Shown here piece by piece: positions 18,457 through 27,161 of a stretch of 64,000 bases of DNA. The notes beneath the pieces are model-generated. The model saw nothing but the letters and a program-made list of their open reading frames with translations, was not told the DNA's origin and did no database searches. Both the position numbers and the translations under genes were made by a program. Each line of letters starts with the position of its first letter. Position 1 is the stretch's first letter. The DNA is from DASREM01 sp035652095 (GTDB lineage: Bacteria > Acidobacteriota > Terriglobia > Terriglobales > Acidobacteriaceae): the NCBI GenBank assembly GCA_035652095.1, contig DASREM010000030.1:1-64000 (forward strand), read 5' to 3'.

Positions 18457-19080
18457 ATGTCGTTCACTCGGTTCTCTCCAGCGTGGTTCCTGCTCTTACT
18501 CATCCTGCCAACTTCCGTTTGGGCGAATTCCGTTAGGTGGCAAAACGTAGGTGGCCAAATCACGGCCAGTGGGAATGCCGTGAGTCTGAATGGCTCAACC
18601 ATGTCGGGCGTGGTGTCCTCCACGTCCTCCGGTTTGAGCGGCGACTCGTTCAGTTTCACGACGGGACCACTCGTCTCTGGATCCCTCTCTGGCGGCGGCA
18701 CCTTCGCCGCCGGGGGGTCCATCAGCATCAGCGGAACCGGAAGCAATGGGCTGCCCGTGGGTGTTCTGTTCCGCGGCACTTTCACCGGGCCTGCTACGTG
18801 GACGGCAACCTGGAACCCCAACGCGGGTCCCAATCACGACGGCCGCTGGTACTACTCCCTCACCGGCTCCTTTGCCGGCACCTTGAGCAACGGCCAGCGG
18901 GTCTCGGGCACGCTAACCGAGGACACCTTCGACGTACCCGGCGGCAAGTCCTTTGATACCGCTGTGAACCTGAACAACGGGGTGCTCAGCATCTCCGTTC
19001 CGGAGCCCGAAACCCTTAGCTTGATGTGCACTGGGCTTCTCGCGATTGGTGCATTTATCCGGCGCCAGACTCTGCGCTGA
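18457..19080 (+). CDS. PEP-CTERM sorting-domain protein, secreted
   Basis: Starts at an ATG six bases after ggag, giving a clean signal peptide (MSFTRFSPAWFLLLLILP..VWA). The body is Gly/Ser/Thr-rich beta-type repeats such as GSLSGGGTFAAGGSISISG. The C-terminus has the PEP-CTERM signal: VPEPETLS, a hydrophobic helix (LMCTGLLAIGAFI) and a basic tail (RRQTLR). This targets the protein to exosortase processing and export of surface or exopolysaccharide-associated proteins. No exosortase gene is in the window. Function of the mature protein unknown. Confidence 0.8.
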   Translation: MSFTRFSPAWFLLLLILPTSVWANSVRWQNVGGQITASGNAVSLNGSTMSGVVSSTSSGLSGDSFSFTTGPLVSGSLSGGGTFAAGGSISISGTGSNGLPVGVLFRGTFTGPATWTATWNPNAGPNHDGRWYYSLTGSFAGTLSNGQRVSGTLTEDTFDVPGGKSFDTAVNLNNGVLSISVPEPETLSLMCTGLLAIGAFIRRQTLR

Positions 19081-19215
19081 GCGATCACGCCTATCTCCCG
19101 CGTACAGCATCTTTTACGGCATTTTCGTAAGCTCGGGCCCGCGCTTTACAGAGTGCATGGTATTCCCCCCTTTCCCGCCCCGACGTAAGCTGCCGATAGC
19201 TCAGGAGGAGTAACT

Positions 19216-19365
19216 ATGCTGTGGACTGTTTTTGTCATTCTGCTGGTTCTATGGCTGCTCGGCTTCAGTTTCCACGTTGCCGGAAGCCTCATCCACTTAC
19301 TGCTGGTGATCGCCGTGGTGGTTCTCTTGGTGAACCTCATCACTGGCCGACGAAGCGCGGTTTGA
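19216..19365 (+). CDS. lmo0937-family small membrane protein, 49 aa
   Basis: Very short gene with a strong aggaggag Shine-Dalgarno 5 bp before the ATG. It encodes MLWTVFVILLVLWLLGFS followed by a second hydrophobic helix and the tail LITGRRSAV. Two membrane helices and the conserved LWLLG...LIxGRR pattern identify the lmo0937 family, often annotated as stress-related. It is the first of three small envelope genes reading the same way (19216-20232). Confidence 0.85.
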   Translation: MLWTVFVILLVLWLLGFSFHVAGSLIHLLLVIAVVVLLVNLITGRRSAV

Positions 19366-19393
19366 TCCACGAATCCATAGGAGGATGAGGATT

Positions 19394-19663
19394 ATGAACG
19401 CGATCGCACGAAAACTAGGTCTTGGCGCCGTCCTGCTGGCGCTCAGCGCATTCGGATTGGCTCAAGCCACTGACACCGTCACCCCTTCTCAAGACACCAG
19501 CGCCAAGCAGGACATGAAAGACGCTGGGCACCACACCAAGATGGCCGCCAAAAAAACCGGTCATGCCGTAAAGAAGGGCACCAAGAAAGCCGCCCACAAA
19601 ACCGCCCGGAAGACCAGGCAAGGCGCCCAGAAGGTCGAAGATAAGACCGCTCCGCCGCAGTAG
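19394..19663 (+). CDS. Exported Lys/Ala-rich basic protein, 89 aa
   Basis: Signal peptide MNAIARKLGLGAVLLALSAFGLAQA is followed by a highly basic low-complexity region of KK/AA/HK/T repeats, similar in composition to histone H1 tails. The signal peptide argues for a periplasmic location rather than DNA binding. The ATG at 19394 has a gaggatgagg Shine-Dalgarno; an in-frame ATG at 19385 is possible. Nothing in the sequence identifies an activity; binding to anionic envelope polymers is one possibility. Confidence 0.75.
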   Translation: MNAIARKLGLGAVLLALSAFGLAQATDTVTPSQDTSAKQDMKDAGHHTKMAAKKTGHAVKKGTKKAAHKTARKTRQGAQKVEDKTAPPQ

Positions 19664-19710
19664 TAGCCGTACAACCGCACCTCGTCAGATTTCGAAGGAG
19701 GGATGAAAAC

Positions 19711-20232
19711 GTGAGAGCTCTTATTGTTCCCAGCGCAGTCGTTCTTCTGTTATTGGCGAGTGTCGCGTGTACTCAACGTGCAAACAACGCTTCCTACGGA
19801 GACGCCGTCAAGAAGGCCCTACAACAGGCGGACTTGGGCGACGTTACGGTCAACGAGGACGAAGCCAAGAACACCATTACCCTGGGTGGCAAGCTGCACT
19901 CCGAGGAAGCCAAGCAGCGCGCCGCGGACGTTGCTCGAACCGCGGCCGGAAACCGCATCATCGCCAACGAAATCAGTGTCGAACCCGTCGGCGTCGAATC
20001 GAAGGCCCGTAAAATCGAAGGCAACGTAGACGATGCCATTGAAAGTAACTACAAGGCCGGACTGATTTCCAATGGTCTGGATAAGCAGGGCATTCGCTAC
20101 AATGCGAAAAATGGTGTGCTCACCTTGAAAGGCACCGTGAAGAGCACCGCCCAGCGCCAGCAAGCAGAGCAGGTCGCTTCCAGCGTGCCCAATGTCGCGC
20201 AGGTCGTAAACGAAATCCAGGTCCGCCGCTGA
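19711..20232 (+). CDS. BON-domain lipoprotein
   Basis: GTG start after a gaaggagg Shine-Dalgarno. The signal peptide ends in the lipobox ASVAC (Cys near residue 20), so the protein is lipid-anchored. Two BON domains follow: about 30-90 (KKALQQADLGDVTVNED..NRIIANEISVEPVG) and about 105-173 (GLDKQGIRYNAKNGVLTLKGTVKS..VVNEIQVRR). BON domains bind phospholipid or outer-membrane surfaces; OsmY is the best-known relative. Probably an envelope-stress protein. A terminator lies 20 bp after the stop. Confidence 0.85.
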   Translation: MRALIVPSAVVLLLLASVACTQRANNASYGDAVKKALQQADLGDVTVNEDEAKNTITLGGKLHSEEAKQRAADVARTAAGNRIIANEISVEPVGVESKARKIEGNVDDAIESNYKAGLISNGLDKQGIRYNAKNGVLTLKGTVKSTAQRQQAEQVASSVPNVAQVVNEIQVRR

Positions 20233-20251
20233 TTAGGCAGCCGATGGTAAA

Positions 20252-20273
20252 AAGGGGCACGTTTGTGCCCCTT
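20252..20273. terminator. Bidirectional stem-loop between convergent genes
   Basis: Perfect 9-bp stem aaggggcac / gtgcccctt with a 4-base loop (gttt), followed by ttactttt on the plus strand and a run of A (T on the minus strand) on the other side. It separates the BON gene from the convergent M28 peptidase gene and can serve both. Confidence 0.85.
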
Positions 20274-20280
20274 ACTTTTC

Positions 20281-21969
20281 CTAATCGCTTCCCGAACTGC
20301 TTTTCCTTGCAGCTTCGAACTCATCCCCCTTCTGCCATTCCACGCGGCTCGGCATGGATGCAGCCTGCCATCCCGCGGCAAATCCAAACCGCGCCATCAC
20401 CGCATCCCCGGTAAAATCCATCTCCGAATGATATTCGTCACTGGGCTGGTGATAATGCCTGGAGGTGTACTCGTCTGCCTGCTGCATGCCCCACGCGGCG
20501 TCATGTCCTTTGTACTTCACCCCTTCGTTGATTGAAAATGCCGGAATTCCCACCCGGGCTAGGCTGAAATGATCAGATCGGTAGTAGTGCCCGGCCTCGG
20601 GCCGCGAGTCGGGCCGGATTTTCAACCGGAACTCCTTCGCCAGCGCCTCCACTATCGGAAAGAAAGTCGTACGCTCCGATCCGGAAACCTCAATCTCCTC
20701 CGGTGATCCCAGCGGGGGTACATCGTCATAGTTAAGGTCCAGTGAGATCTTACCGGCGGGAATCGGCGGGTGCTTGCCCAGGTATTCCGAGCCCAAAAGG
20801 CCCTGCTCTTCGGCTGTGACTGCGGCAAAGATGATGGACCTCCGCGGCCTCTGGTTGGCCTGGCTGTAGCTGCGCGCTACCTCCAGCAAAATCCCGCATC
20901 CGGTCGCGTTGTCGTTCGAACCGTTGTAGATGTTGTCTCCCTGCATATCCGGTCGGATTCCGAGGTGATCGTAATGCGCCGTGTACATGATGGCCTGGTC
21001 CTTCAGCTTGGCATCGGAACCCGGCAGGGTTGCGATCACATTCTGTGACTCGAATGGCCTGATCTTGCTCACAATGTGCGCTTTCACTTTGAGCGGTAGC
21101 GCAACCGGGTGAAAATCACGCGAATGTGCATCCCCCATGAGCCGGTCGAGGTCTTTTCCGGACGCCGCGGCCATCTTCCGCGCCACATCGAGTTGGATCC
21201 AGGAAGAAAACTTCAGCTTGGGCGCGCCTTCAAGCTTCAGAAACGACTTCTCACCGGAATTTGAGTTCCGGACCACCTCCCAGCCATAGCTCGCCATATC
21301 CGTCTTGTGAATCAGGAGCGCCCCTACGGCTCCTTTCCGGGCTGCCTGTTCGTACTTGTAAGTCCAGCGCCCGTAATAGGTCAGGGCCTTGCCTTTGAAG
21401 AATTTGACATCATCCGACGGTGGCTCGTTCACCAACATCAGCAACACTTTGCCGCGGACATCCACCCCCTTGTAGTCATCCCAGTTGTATTCCGGGGCTT
21501 CGATTCCGTAGCCCACGTAGACCACATCGGCGTCAATGTCCGACTCTGGCTGCTGGCTTTCGTTGAAACCCACATAGTCAACCAAGGGCTTCAAATCCAT
21601 GGCCGCGCCATTTGCCGGAACTACCGTAAGCGTGGTCTCGGGCAAAGTCGTAACCCCGACCATAGGAACTTTTTGCATATAAGTTCCGTCGTCCCCTGCC
21701 GGCTTCATCCCGTACAGTTCCAACTGAGTGGCGATGTACTGGGCGGCAACATCTCCGCCGCGCTGCCCGGTACCTCGCCCTTCCAGCAGATCGCTTGCTA
21801 GAAATTTCACATGTGCCCGGATTCTTTCTGGGTCCACCTTCTGCATCGCCGCAATTGCCGCGGGCGGAAGATGGGCGGAAGCACCCGGCGATTGCGCGCG
21901 CCGGTGGGAACCTTGTGCCCCCCAGGCTGTGGAGATAAGTAGAAAACAAACCGTGGCAGCCGTTCTCAT
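20281..21969 (-). CDS. M28 family zinc aminopeptidase with PA domain, secreted
   Basis: Signal peptide MRTAATVCFLLISTAWGAQ. The M28 metal ligands are in order: H in YTAHYDHLG, D in NGSNDNATGCG, EE in AVTAEEQGLLGSEYL, D in LDLNYDD and H in SDHFSLARVGIPAF. The inserted region around residues 140-300 (GALLIHKTDMASYGWEVV) looks like a protease-associated domain. About 562 aa. ATG at 21969 was preferred over TTG at 21972. Likely role: peptide scavenging in the periplasm or outside the cell. Confidence 0.9.
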   Translation of the reverse strand: MRTAATVCFLLISTAWGAQGSHRRAQSPGASAHLPPAAIAAMQKVDPERIRAHVKFLASDLLEGRGTGQRGGDVAAQYIATQLELYGMKPAGDDGTYMQKVPMVGVTTLPETTLTVVPANGAAMDLKPLVDYVGFNESQQPESDIDADVVYVGYGIEAPEYNWDDYKGVDVRGKVLLMLVNEPPSDDVKFFKGKALTYYGRWTYKYEQAARKGAVGALLIHKTDMASYGWEVVRNSNSGEKSFLKLEGAPKLKFSSWIQLDVARKMAAASGKDLDRLMGDAHSRDFHPVALPLKVKAHIVSKIRPFESQNVIATLPGSDAKLKDQAIMYTAHYDHLGIRPDMQGDNIYNGSNDNATGCGILLEVARSYSQANQRPRRSIIFAAVTAEEQGLLGSEYLGKHPPIPAGKISLDLNYDDVPPLGSPEEIEVSGSERTTFFPIVEALAKEFRLKIRPDSRPEAGHYYRSDHFSLARVGIPAFSINEGVKYKGHDAAWGMQQADEYTSRHYHQPSDEYHSEMDFTGDAVMARFGFAAGWQAASMPSRVEWQKGDEFEAARKSSSGSD

Positions 21970-22161
21970 CAAAAGCTGACTCCTAAACCGGGAAGTGGAT
22001 GGAAACGCTCTATTCTACGGGAGAAGCGTCACTTGCCAAGTTAGCGCATGAGTTCTCCTCGAAAGCTGTTACTTCCGTAAGTCTGGCGCATCTTTTGTTA
22101 TGTCGTTTGGCGTAAGGATCAAATACCCTCGCAGACGACGCCACCAGCCTGCGTTTCGGCG

Positions 22162-23250
22162 GTGGTGTGGAACGGCCACGTGACCACACTGCTCGCTTTC
22201 GCCCTCTTGGACCATCGCGATAATGTCTGGGTTTGGGCCCTGCTCGGAGCCTTTGGCGGGGTTTACGTCTTCTATCGCGGATTCCGCCTTCTGCAGCGCA
22301 AACGTCTCATCATGGATACCCCGACTTCCAAAATCCGCAGCGCCTCCCTGGGCCTTGTAGAGGTGAATGGCCTGGCTGTCGGCCCCTATACCATCACCGC
22401 GCCGGTCACCGGAGTTCCATGCTTCTACTACCGAACCATGGTTTGGCGATGGGAACGCCGGGGAAAAAGTTCGGAATGGGTGAAGGTGGCCGACGAGAGC
22501 AAGCATATTGCCTTTTACCTCGACGACAACACCGGCAAAGTCCTGGTAGATCCCCTGGGCGCCGAAATGGACATTCATCGCGACTTCCGCGAGGAATACG
22601 GAGCATTCTTTTCCAGTATCGAGCTTCCGGGCAACGTGGCCAGTTTCTTGTCTCGTCACGCAATCTCGGCCGACAAGAAATTGAAGATCGAAGAATACTG
22701 CATCAAGCCCAAGAACTCTCTGTTCATACTCGGGACGCTCGCCGAAAACCCGGGCATTGAAGTCAGCGCCATTCCCACCCAAAGCAGCGGGCTCAACAAG
22801 TTCCGAGTCAAACTGAGTCTATCCCCCGACCTTGGCCTGAAAGCAACCGGTGGTGCGCTATCGTTCACCCAGCATGAAGTCGTCCGGCTTTCGGGGGCCA
22901 ATCAGCCCAGCAACGCGGCCGATATGACACAGCAAGGGAAAATTGCCGCGGCCCTGGTCAAGGCCGGAATCACCAGCCCTGCGGCTTGGGCAGCGGCTGG
23001 CGTCGAGAGTAAGATGGCAGCCGGCGCTTCTGCCGCGCCAGCACCCGGCGTGGCTCCCCAGGATTTTGACCCTCGCCCTCCAACGGTCCTCATGCAGGGC
23101 ACCAACAATCCCGCGTTTTTCATTTCCTGGCGCAGCCAGAAGGATGTCCTCAAGAGTCTGGGTTGGAAATCGGCTGCTTTGATCTGGGGCGGTCCAGCTT
23201 TAACGTTGCTCTGCCTGTACATCGTATTCGCGCATTTTGATTTGCTCTAG
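22162..23250 (+). CDS. GIDE-domain (E3 ubiquitin ligase-like) membrane protein
   Basis: An N-terminal membrane helix (VWVWALLGAFGGVYVFYRGF) is followed by the GIDE domain: TPTSKIRSASLGLVEVNGLAVGP..VTGVPCFYYR. The C-terminus has an Ala/Pro-rich linker and a second membrane helix (LIWGGPALTLLCLYIVFAHF). Bacterial GIDE proteins resemble mitochondrial MULAN without the RING finger and commonly sit beside lemA, as here (11-bp gap). The GTG at 22162 is a weak start; a GTG at 22180 is also possible. Function unknown. Confidence 0.75.
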   Translation: MVWNGHVTTLLAFALLDHRDNVWVWALLGAFGGVYVFYRGFRLLQRKRLIMDTPTSKIRSASLGLVEVNGLAVGPYTITAPVTGVPCFYYRTMVWRWERRGKSSEWVKVADESKHIAFYLDDNTGKVLVDPLGAEMDIHRDFREEYGAFFSSIELPGNVASFLSRHAISADKKLKIEEYCIKPKNSLFILGTLAENPGIEVSAIPTQSSGLNKFRVKLSLSPDLGLKATGGALSFTQHEVVRLSGANQPSNAADMTQQGKIAAALVKAGITSPAAWAAAGVESKMAAGASAAPAPGVAPQDFDPRPPTVLMQGTNNPAFFISWRSQKDVLKSLGWKSAALIWGGPALTLLCLYIVFAHFDLL

Positions 23251-23261
23251 GAGAGAGCTCG

Positions 23262-23831
23262 ATGAACCTTCTGGTCCTGCTGTTCTTCGGTTTCACGCTG
23301 GTGGGCGCGCTCTGGTACTTCGTCACCATGTACAACGGCCTGATTGCGCTGAAAAACGACATTGATAAAGCGTGGGCCAACATCGACATCATGCTCAAGC
23401 AGCGTCACGACGAGCTGACCAAGCTGCTCGACGTCTGCAAGGGCTACCTGGATTACGAACGCGACACGCTGCTCAAAATCACTCAGGCCCGCAGCCTCTA
23501 CCAGCACGCCGTCAGCGTGGACCAGAAAGCGCAAGCGGACCAGAGCATGACTTCCGCCCTGCGCGGCTTCTTCGCGGTAGCCGAGAACTACCCCGAACTG
23601 AAAGCCAACAATAACTTCCAGCAGCTTCAGAAGAGAATCACGGAACTGGAGAGCCAGATCGCCGACCGCCGCGAGTTCTACAACGACTCGGTGAACACCT
23701 TCAATATTCGCATCCAGCAGATTCCCGACACCTTTGTAGCCGCTTTCATGAACTTGAAAGCGCGCGATATGTTCAGAGTCCAGGACGCAGACAAGGCTGA
23801 TGTGCCGATGAAGTTTGGGGCGGGAGCGTAG
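23262..23831 (+). CDS. lemA: LemA family protein
   Basis: One N-terminal membrane helix (LLVLLFFGFTLVGALWYF) with the family's YNGLIALKNDIDKAWANIDIMLKQRHDELTKL, then a helical periplasmic or cytoplasmic domain with ENYPELKANNNFQQLQKRITELE and RREFYNDSVNTFNIRIQQIP. 189 aa is the usual length. Good Shine-Dalgarno (aggagagagctcg). Paired with the GIDE-domain gene upstream; the pair probably acts together in the envelope, though neither has an assigned biochemical role. Confidence 0.92.
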   Translation: MNLLVLLFFGFTLVGALWYFVTMYNGLIALKNDIDKAWANIDIMLKQRHDELTKLLDVCKGYLDYERDTLLKITQARSLYQHAVSVDQKAQADQSMTSALRGFFAVAENYPELKANNNFQQLQKRITELESQIADRREFYNDSVNTFNIRIQQIPDTFVAAFMNLKARDMFRVQDADKADVPMKFGAGA

Positions 23832-23997
23832 GACAGATCAATCATCGACCCAGCCGCTACCTGTTCTCGGCCTCGAAGCGGGAATTGCCTTTCCTTGAAA
23901 CCCGAAGTTACTTGAAACCTTGAAACCTGGATTTCCCGCACCATGCTTCTAACCCCGGCACTAACCTCGATTGCGCTCTGTCCATTAGAATAATCCG

Positions 23998-24768
23998 GTG
24001 AACGACGCGGTTCGGATCGGGATTCTGGGCGACTTCAACATTGAGTTCCGGTCGCACCACGCCACCAACGATTCCCTGCAGCACGCGGCTTCCAAGCTCG
24101 AGCTCAAGGTCGAGTCGGATTGGATTCCGACTCCTACCCTGATCGAACCCGGCGCGAACAAGATACTGGAGAGCTTTGACGGCCTGTGGGCCTCTCCTGG
24201 AAGTCCTTATAAAAGCTTCGACGGGATGCTGAAAGGCATCGAGTTTGCTCGCCGCCGCGACTGGCCGTTCCTGGGCACCTGCGGCGGTTTTCAGTACGCC
24301 TTTATTGAATGCGCCCGCAATGTGCTGGGATTGAAGGACGCCGACTCAGCCGAGAACGATTCCGGCTCCAAGAACATCATCATTTACCCGGTCGCCTGTG
24401 CGGTGCCCGACCGCAAGAAGAACGCGCCCAAACTCTCTGGCGTAGTCCCCGAAATCCGTTTGCGCCCCGGTTCTTACCTGCAATCGTTCTACGGAAAAGA
24501 GACCGCCGTGGAAGAATTTTTCTGCAATTTTGAGGTCAATCCCGAATACGAGTGGGCCGCGATTGAGGCCGGCTTTCCGGTGGTCGCGAGAGGCAAAGGG
24601 GGAGAAATCCGGGCCATCGAGTCCCCCACGCATCGCTTCTTCATCGCGACCCTGTTCCAGCCTCAGCTGTCTTCCAAGCCCAATGAACCCCATCCGCTGG
24701 TCCTGGCATTCGTGCAGGCAGCCCACGATTGGGGAAGTAAGAAACTCGACGATAGCGTGTTGGAATAG
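23998..24768 (+). CDS. CTP synthase C-terminal-like glutamine amidotransferase
   Basis: A stand-alone class I glutamine amidotransferase domain of the type annotated as CTP-synthase C-terminal region-related (seleno)protein. The nucleophile is C95 in PFLGTCGGFQYAFIE; later parts include YEWAAIEAGF and a His/Glu-containing tail THRFFIATLFQPQLSSKPNEPHPL. Some relatives carry selenocysteine; this one uses TGC for cysteine at the elbow. No synthetase partner domain is present. GTG start without a clear Shine-Dalgarno. Substrate unknown. Confidence 0.75.
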   Translation: MNDAVRIGILGDFNIEFRSHHATNDSLQHAASKLELKVESDWIPTPTLIEPGANKILESFDGLWASPGSPYKSFDGMLKGIEFARRRDWPFLGTCGGFQYAFIECARNVLGLKDADSAENDSGSKNIIIYPVACAVPDRKKNAPKLSGVVPEIRLRPGSYLQSFYGKETAVEEFFCNFEVNPEYEWAAIEAGFPVVARGKGGEIRAIESPTHRFFIATLFQPQLSSKPNEPHPLVLAFVQAAHDWGSKKLDDSVLE

Positions 24769-24771
24769 CTC

Positions 24772-25368
24772 TTACCCGTGCTTCACGAACCGCAGCGAAG
24801 CGGAATTCATACAGTAACGAAGTCCCGTGGGCTCCGGGCCGTCGTCAAAGACATGCCCCAGGTGCGCGTCGCAAAGAGTGCACGAGACCGCGGTCCGCTC
24901 AACTCCTAAACTCTTGTCAGAATCGGTCTGCACGTTCTCCTTGGCAATCGGCTCCCAGAAGCTGGGCCACCCGGTTCCCGAATCGAATTTCGCCTGCGAA
25001 CGGAACAGGGCGTTGTCACAGCAAATACAGCGGTAAAGCCCGTTCTCGTGCGCGTTCCAGTACTGCCCGGAGAAGGCGAACTCCGTGTCTGCTCGCCGCG
25101 TGATGTCGAATGCATTGGGTGAAAGCTGCCTCTTCCACTCCTCGTCGGTCTTCACAACTTTCGGCAGCCTCACCGCTTTTAAGCGTTCACCGGCGTCGGA
25201 GAACTGCACAATCATGACTTCCTGCGGAGCAGCCGGCTTGGCTGCGCTGACTGCGAGCACATGCGGCCGTTTCAACGACCACAACACGATCCCACCCATC
25301 GCCCCTGCCCCGGCAATCAGGAACGCTCGTCGCTTTGCATTCACCGGTTCATCTGTCGGATCAAACAT
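24772..25368 (-). CDS. msrB: Peptide-methionine (R)-S-oxide reductase, exported
   Basis: MsrB reduces the R-epimer of methionine sulfoxide. Zinc-binding CxxC pairs are in CICCDNALF and CTLCDAHLGHVF, GTGWPSFW is the family core and the catalytic Cys is in LRYCMNSASLRF. An N-terminal segment KRRAFLIAGAGAMGGIVLW looks like a Tat-type signal or membrane anchor, placing the enzyme outside the cytoplasm. 198 aa. It ends 3 bp from the convergent amidotransferase gene and lies 3 bp downstream of a glyoxalase-fold gene. Confidence 0.9.
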   Translation of the reverse strand: MFDPTDEPVNAKRRAFLIAGAGAMGGIVLWSLKRPHVLAVSAAKPAAPQEVMIVQFSDAGERLKAVRLPKVVKTDEEWKRQLSPNAFDITRRADTEFAFSGQYWNAHENGLYRCICCDNALFRSQAKFDSGTGWPSFWEPIAKENVQTDSDKSLGVERTAVSCTLCDAHLGHVFDDGPEPTGLRYCMNSASLRFVKHG

Positions 25369-25371
25369 TCT

Positions 25372-25722
25372 TTAACCCTTCCCAATCGCAGTAGGATGCC
25401 GCGGCTGATACATCCCGATTTTCCCGCCACCCGGAATTTCGAATGACGTTACCAGGCCGAAGGCTGTCTGATTCACGAGTGCACACTTCACGCCTTTTTC
25501 CTCAAGATCGGCCATGGTTTTGTTGATGTCATCGCACATCAGGTAGAGCTCATGATATTGCTCATCTTCAGCAGGATGGATTCCCAGTTCCGCAGGTGGC
25601 AAGGCAAAAATCAGCCAGCCATGTCCCGCATCCACCGACTTAAAGCCAAGCACATCCCGGAAGAATGCGCGGGTCTTGTCCGCATCCTTCGCATAGATCA
25701 GCGCATGCACACCTTGAATCAT
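25372..25722 (-). CDS. Glyoxalase/bleomycin-resistance (VOC) fold protein
   Basis: A single VOC module of 116 residues: MIQGVHALIYAKDADKTRAFFRDVLGF, then LGIHPAEDEQYHELYLMCDD and a C-terminal ALVNQTAFGLVTSFEIPGGG. Metal-ligand positions appear partly conserved (H6, H/E in the second strand), but the substrate cannot be told. It is directly upstream of msrB on the same strand (3-bp gap), so the two are probably co-transcribed. Confidence 0.8.
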   Translation of the reverse strand: MIQGVHALIYAKDADKTRAFFRDVLGFKSVDAGHGWLIFALPPAELGIHPAEDEQYHELYLMCDDINKTMADLEEKGVKCALVNQTAFGLVTSFEIPGGGKIGMYQPRHPTAIGKG

Positions 25723-25785
25723 GTCCGTGCATGTTAGTTCGAGGCCGCCGCGGGCGCAACCAACGGGGTCCGGACAACTTCATGC

Positions 25786-27069
25786 TCAATGGAAACTGAC
25801 TTTTCGCACCTCCGCCGCCTCACCTGCCTTCATCGCTCCATCTTCCTGCACCCGATCCCATCCACTGTTGGCGATGAAGTAGAAATCGTCACCCACCCAA
25901 ACCCCGTGTGTCGGATCTCCCAGGCCGGGCGAATTGCTTTCCAACACTTCCCAGCGGTCAACATGGCGGTTGCTGTCGAGGTGAAAGCGCGCGACCCGCT
26001 CCGGCTCCACCCCGTTCTGGACTGCCAGTAACCAACCATCCTTGAGATACAGCCCGTCACTTCCATCCAAGGCCGCCGAACCCTCAATCCATTGGATCGA
26101 TCGATCCGCAAGATTCACCACCGCAATCCCGGCAGGATAGTCCGCCACAAATAGCGTCTTCTGGTCATCACTCAAGGCCGGAGTTTGGGGCGACAGGAAA
26201 GAACCGCGGGGAACGAGCAGTTCCAGCTTGTCGCGGTCACGGAAAACTGCGAATACATCCCCAGAAAGGCCGTCGGAAATAAAGGCATCTCCGTTGGCCG
26301 CCAGGGTCATGTCGCCCAGCGCGTGCTGCGAGCCATCCTCGGGCTCATATCGCTTCAGCAATTTTCCCGTGCGAAGATCAAGCTTCAGCAGGGCCGATTT
26401 CCCATCGTCGCTTTTCTGGTGATCGATCTCGGGTTGCATGCTGGCAGTGGTCGCCCACAGAATTTTTCGTTCTGGATCGGCTCGCAACGCGAACACCCCC
26501 CACAAAGGTGACACCGCCTCCTTCGTAACAAAATCCGAGCAGTTGCCGCCAGGATTGCAGCGCAAAATCTTTCGCTGTCTCACGCTGCTGATCAGGAATT
26601 GCTTGCTGCCGGGATCGTAGGCGATGTCTTCGGCAACCAGGTCCGGAGAGTTCAACCGGAACGCGGTCTCCGCTTTCGCGATCGGCCGCGAATTCTCGTG
26701 GACCCGCTTTTCCATCAGATCCAGCTTGCCGGCCGATTTCAGCTTCGCCAATTCAGCTTTGTTCAGGTCGAGAACCAGACCACGTCCACTGTACTGCTCG
26801 ATCCATTTCAGCGCGGCATCCTCATTGCCCAGCAACGCCTCAGCCATTCCAAGGTCTCGCAATGCCCGCGAACTTCCAGGGAAATCTGTGTGGTACTTCA
26901 GCAGTGCATCCCGATACGCGGCCCAATCCTTCTTCTCATAAGCCTGCCGGATTTGCTGACGATCGGTAATCCATAACTCATGCGTAGTCTTGTCTTGTTT
27001 CGGCGTCTGGGCGAGTACAGCAACGGAAAAAATCAGGCTCAACACGGCAGCGTGCACCAGTCTAGTCAT
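25786..27069 (-). CDS. Secreted beta-propeller (SMP-30/NHL-like) protein with helical N-terminal domain
   Basis: Signal peptide MTRLVHAAVLSLIFSVAVLAQ, then a TPR-like helical region (residues 30-110: AYEKKDWAAYRDALLKYHTDFPGSS..) and a six-bladed propeller-like C-terminal domain with repeated SDGLxGDVF and ADYPAGIAVVNLAD blades. Shine-Dalgarno agagga precedes the ATG. The propeller suggests a lactonase/gluconolactonase or sensor role, but catalytic residues were not confirmed. 427 aa. Confidence 0.65.
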   Translation of the reverse strand: MTRLVHAAVLSLIFSVAVLAQTPKQDKTTHELWITDRQQIRQAYEKKDWAAYRDALLKYHTDFPGSSRALRDLGMAEALLGNEDAALKWIEQYSGRGLVLDLNKAELAKLKSAGKLDLMEKRVHENSRPIAKAETAFRLNSPDLVAEDIAYDPGSKQFLISSVRQRKILRCNPGGNCSDFVTKEAVSPLWGVFALRADPERKILWATTASMQPEIDHQKSDDGKSALLKLDLRTGKLLKRYEPEDGSQHALGDMTLAANGDAFISDGLSGDVFAVFRDRDKLELLVPRGSFLSPQTPALSDDQKTLFVADYPAGIAVVNLADRSIQWIEGSAALDGSDGLYLKDGWLLAVQNGVEPERVARFHLDSNRHVDRWEVLESNSPGLGDPTHGVWVGDDFYFIANSGWDRVQEDGAMKAGEAAEVRKVSFH

Positions 27070-27161
27070 TCCTCTTTGGACGCAAGCGCGCCTCCCCGGG
27101 CACCAAAACCGGCAATCAAACCGATGTCGGCCGTAATTGGTTATCCCAAATGCCCTGCCGG

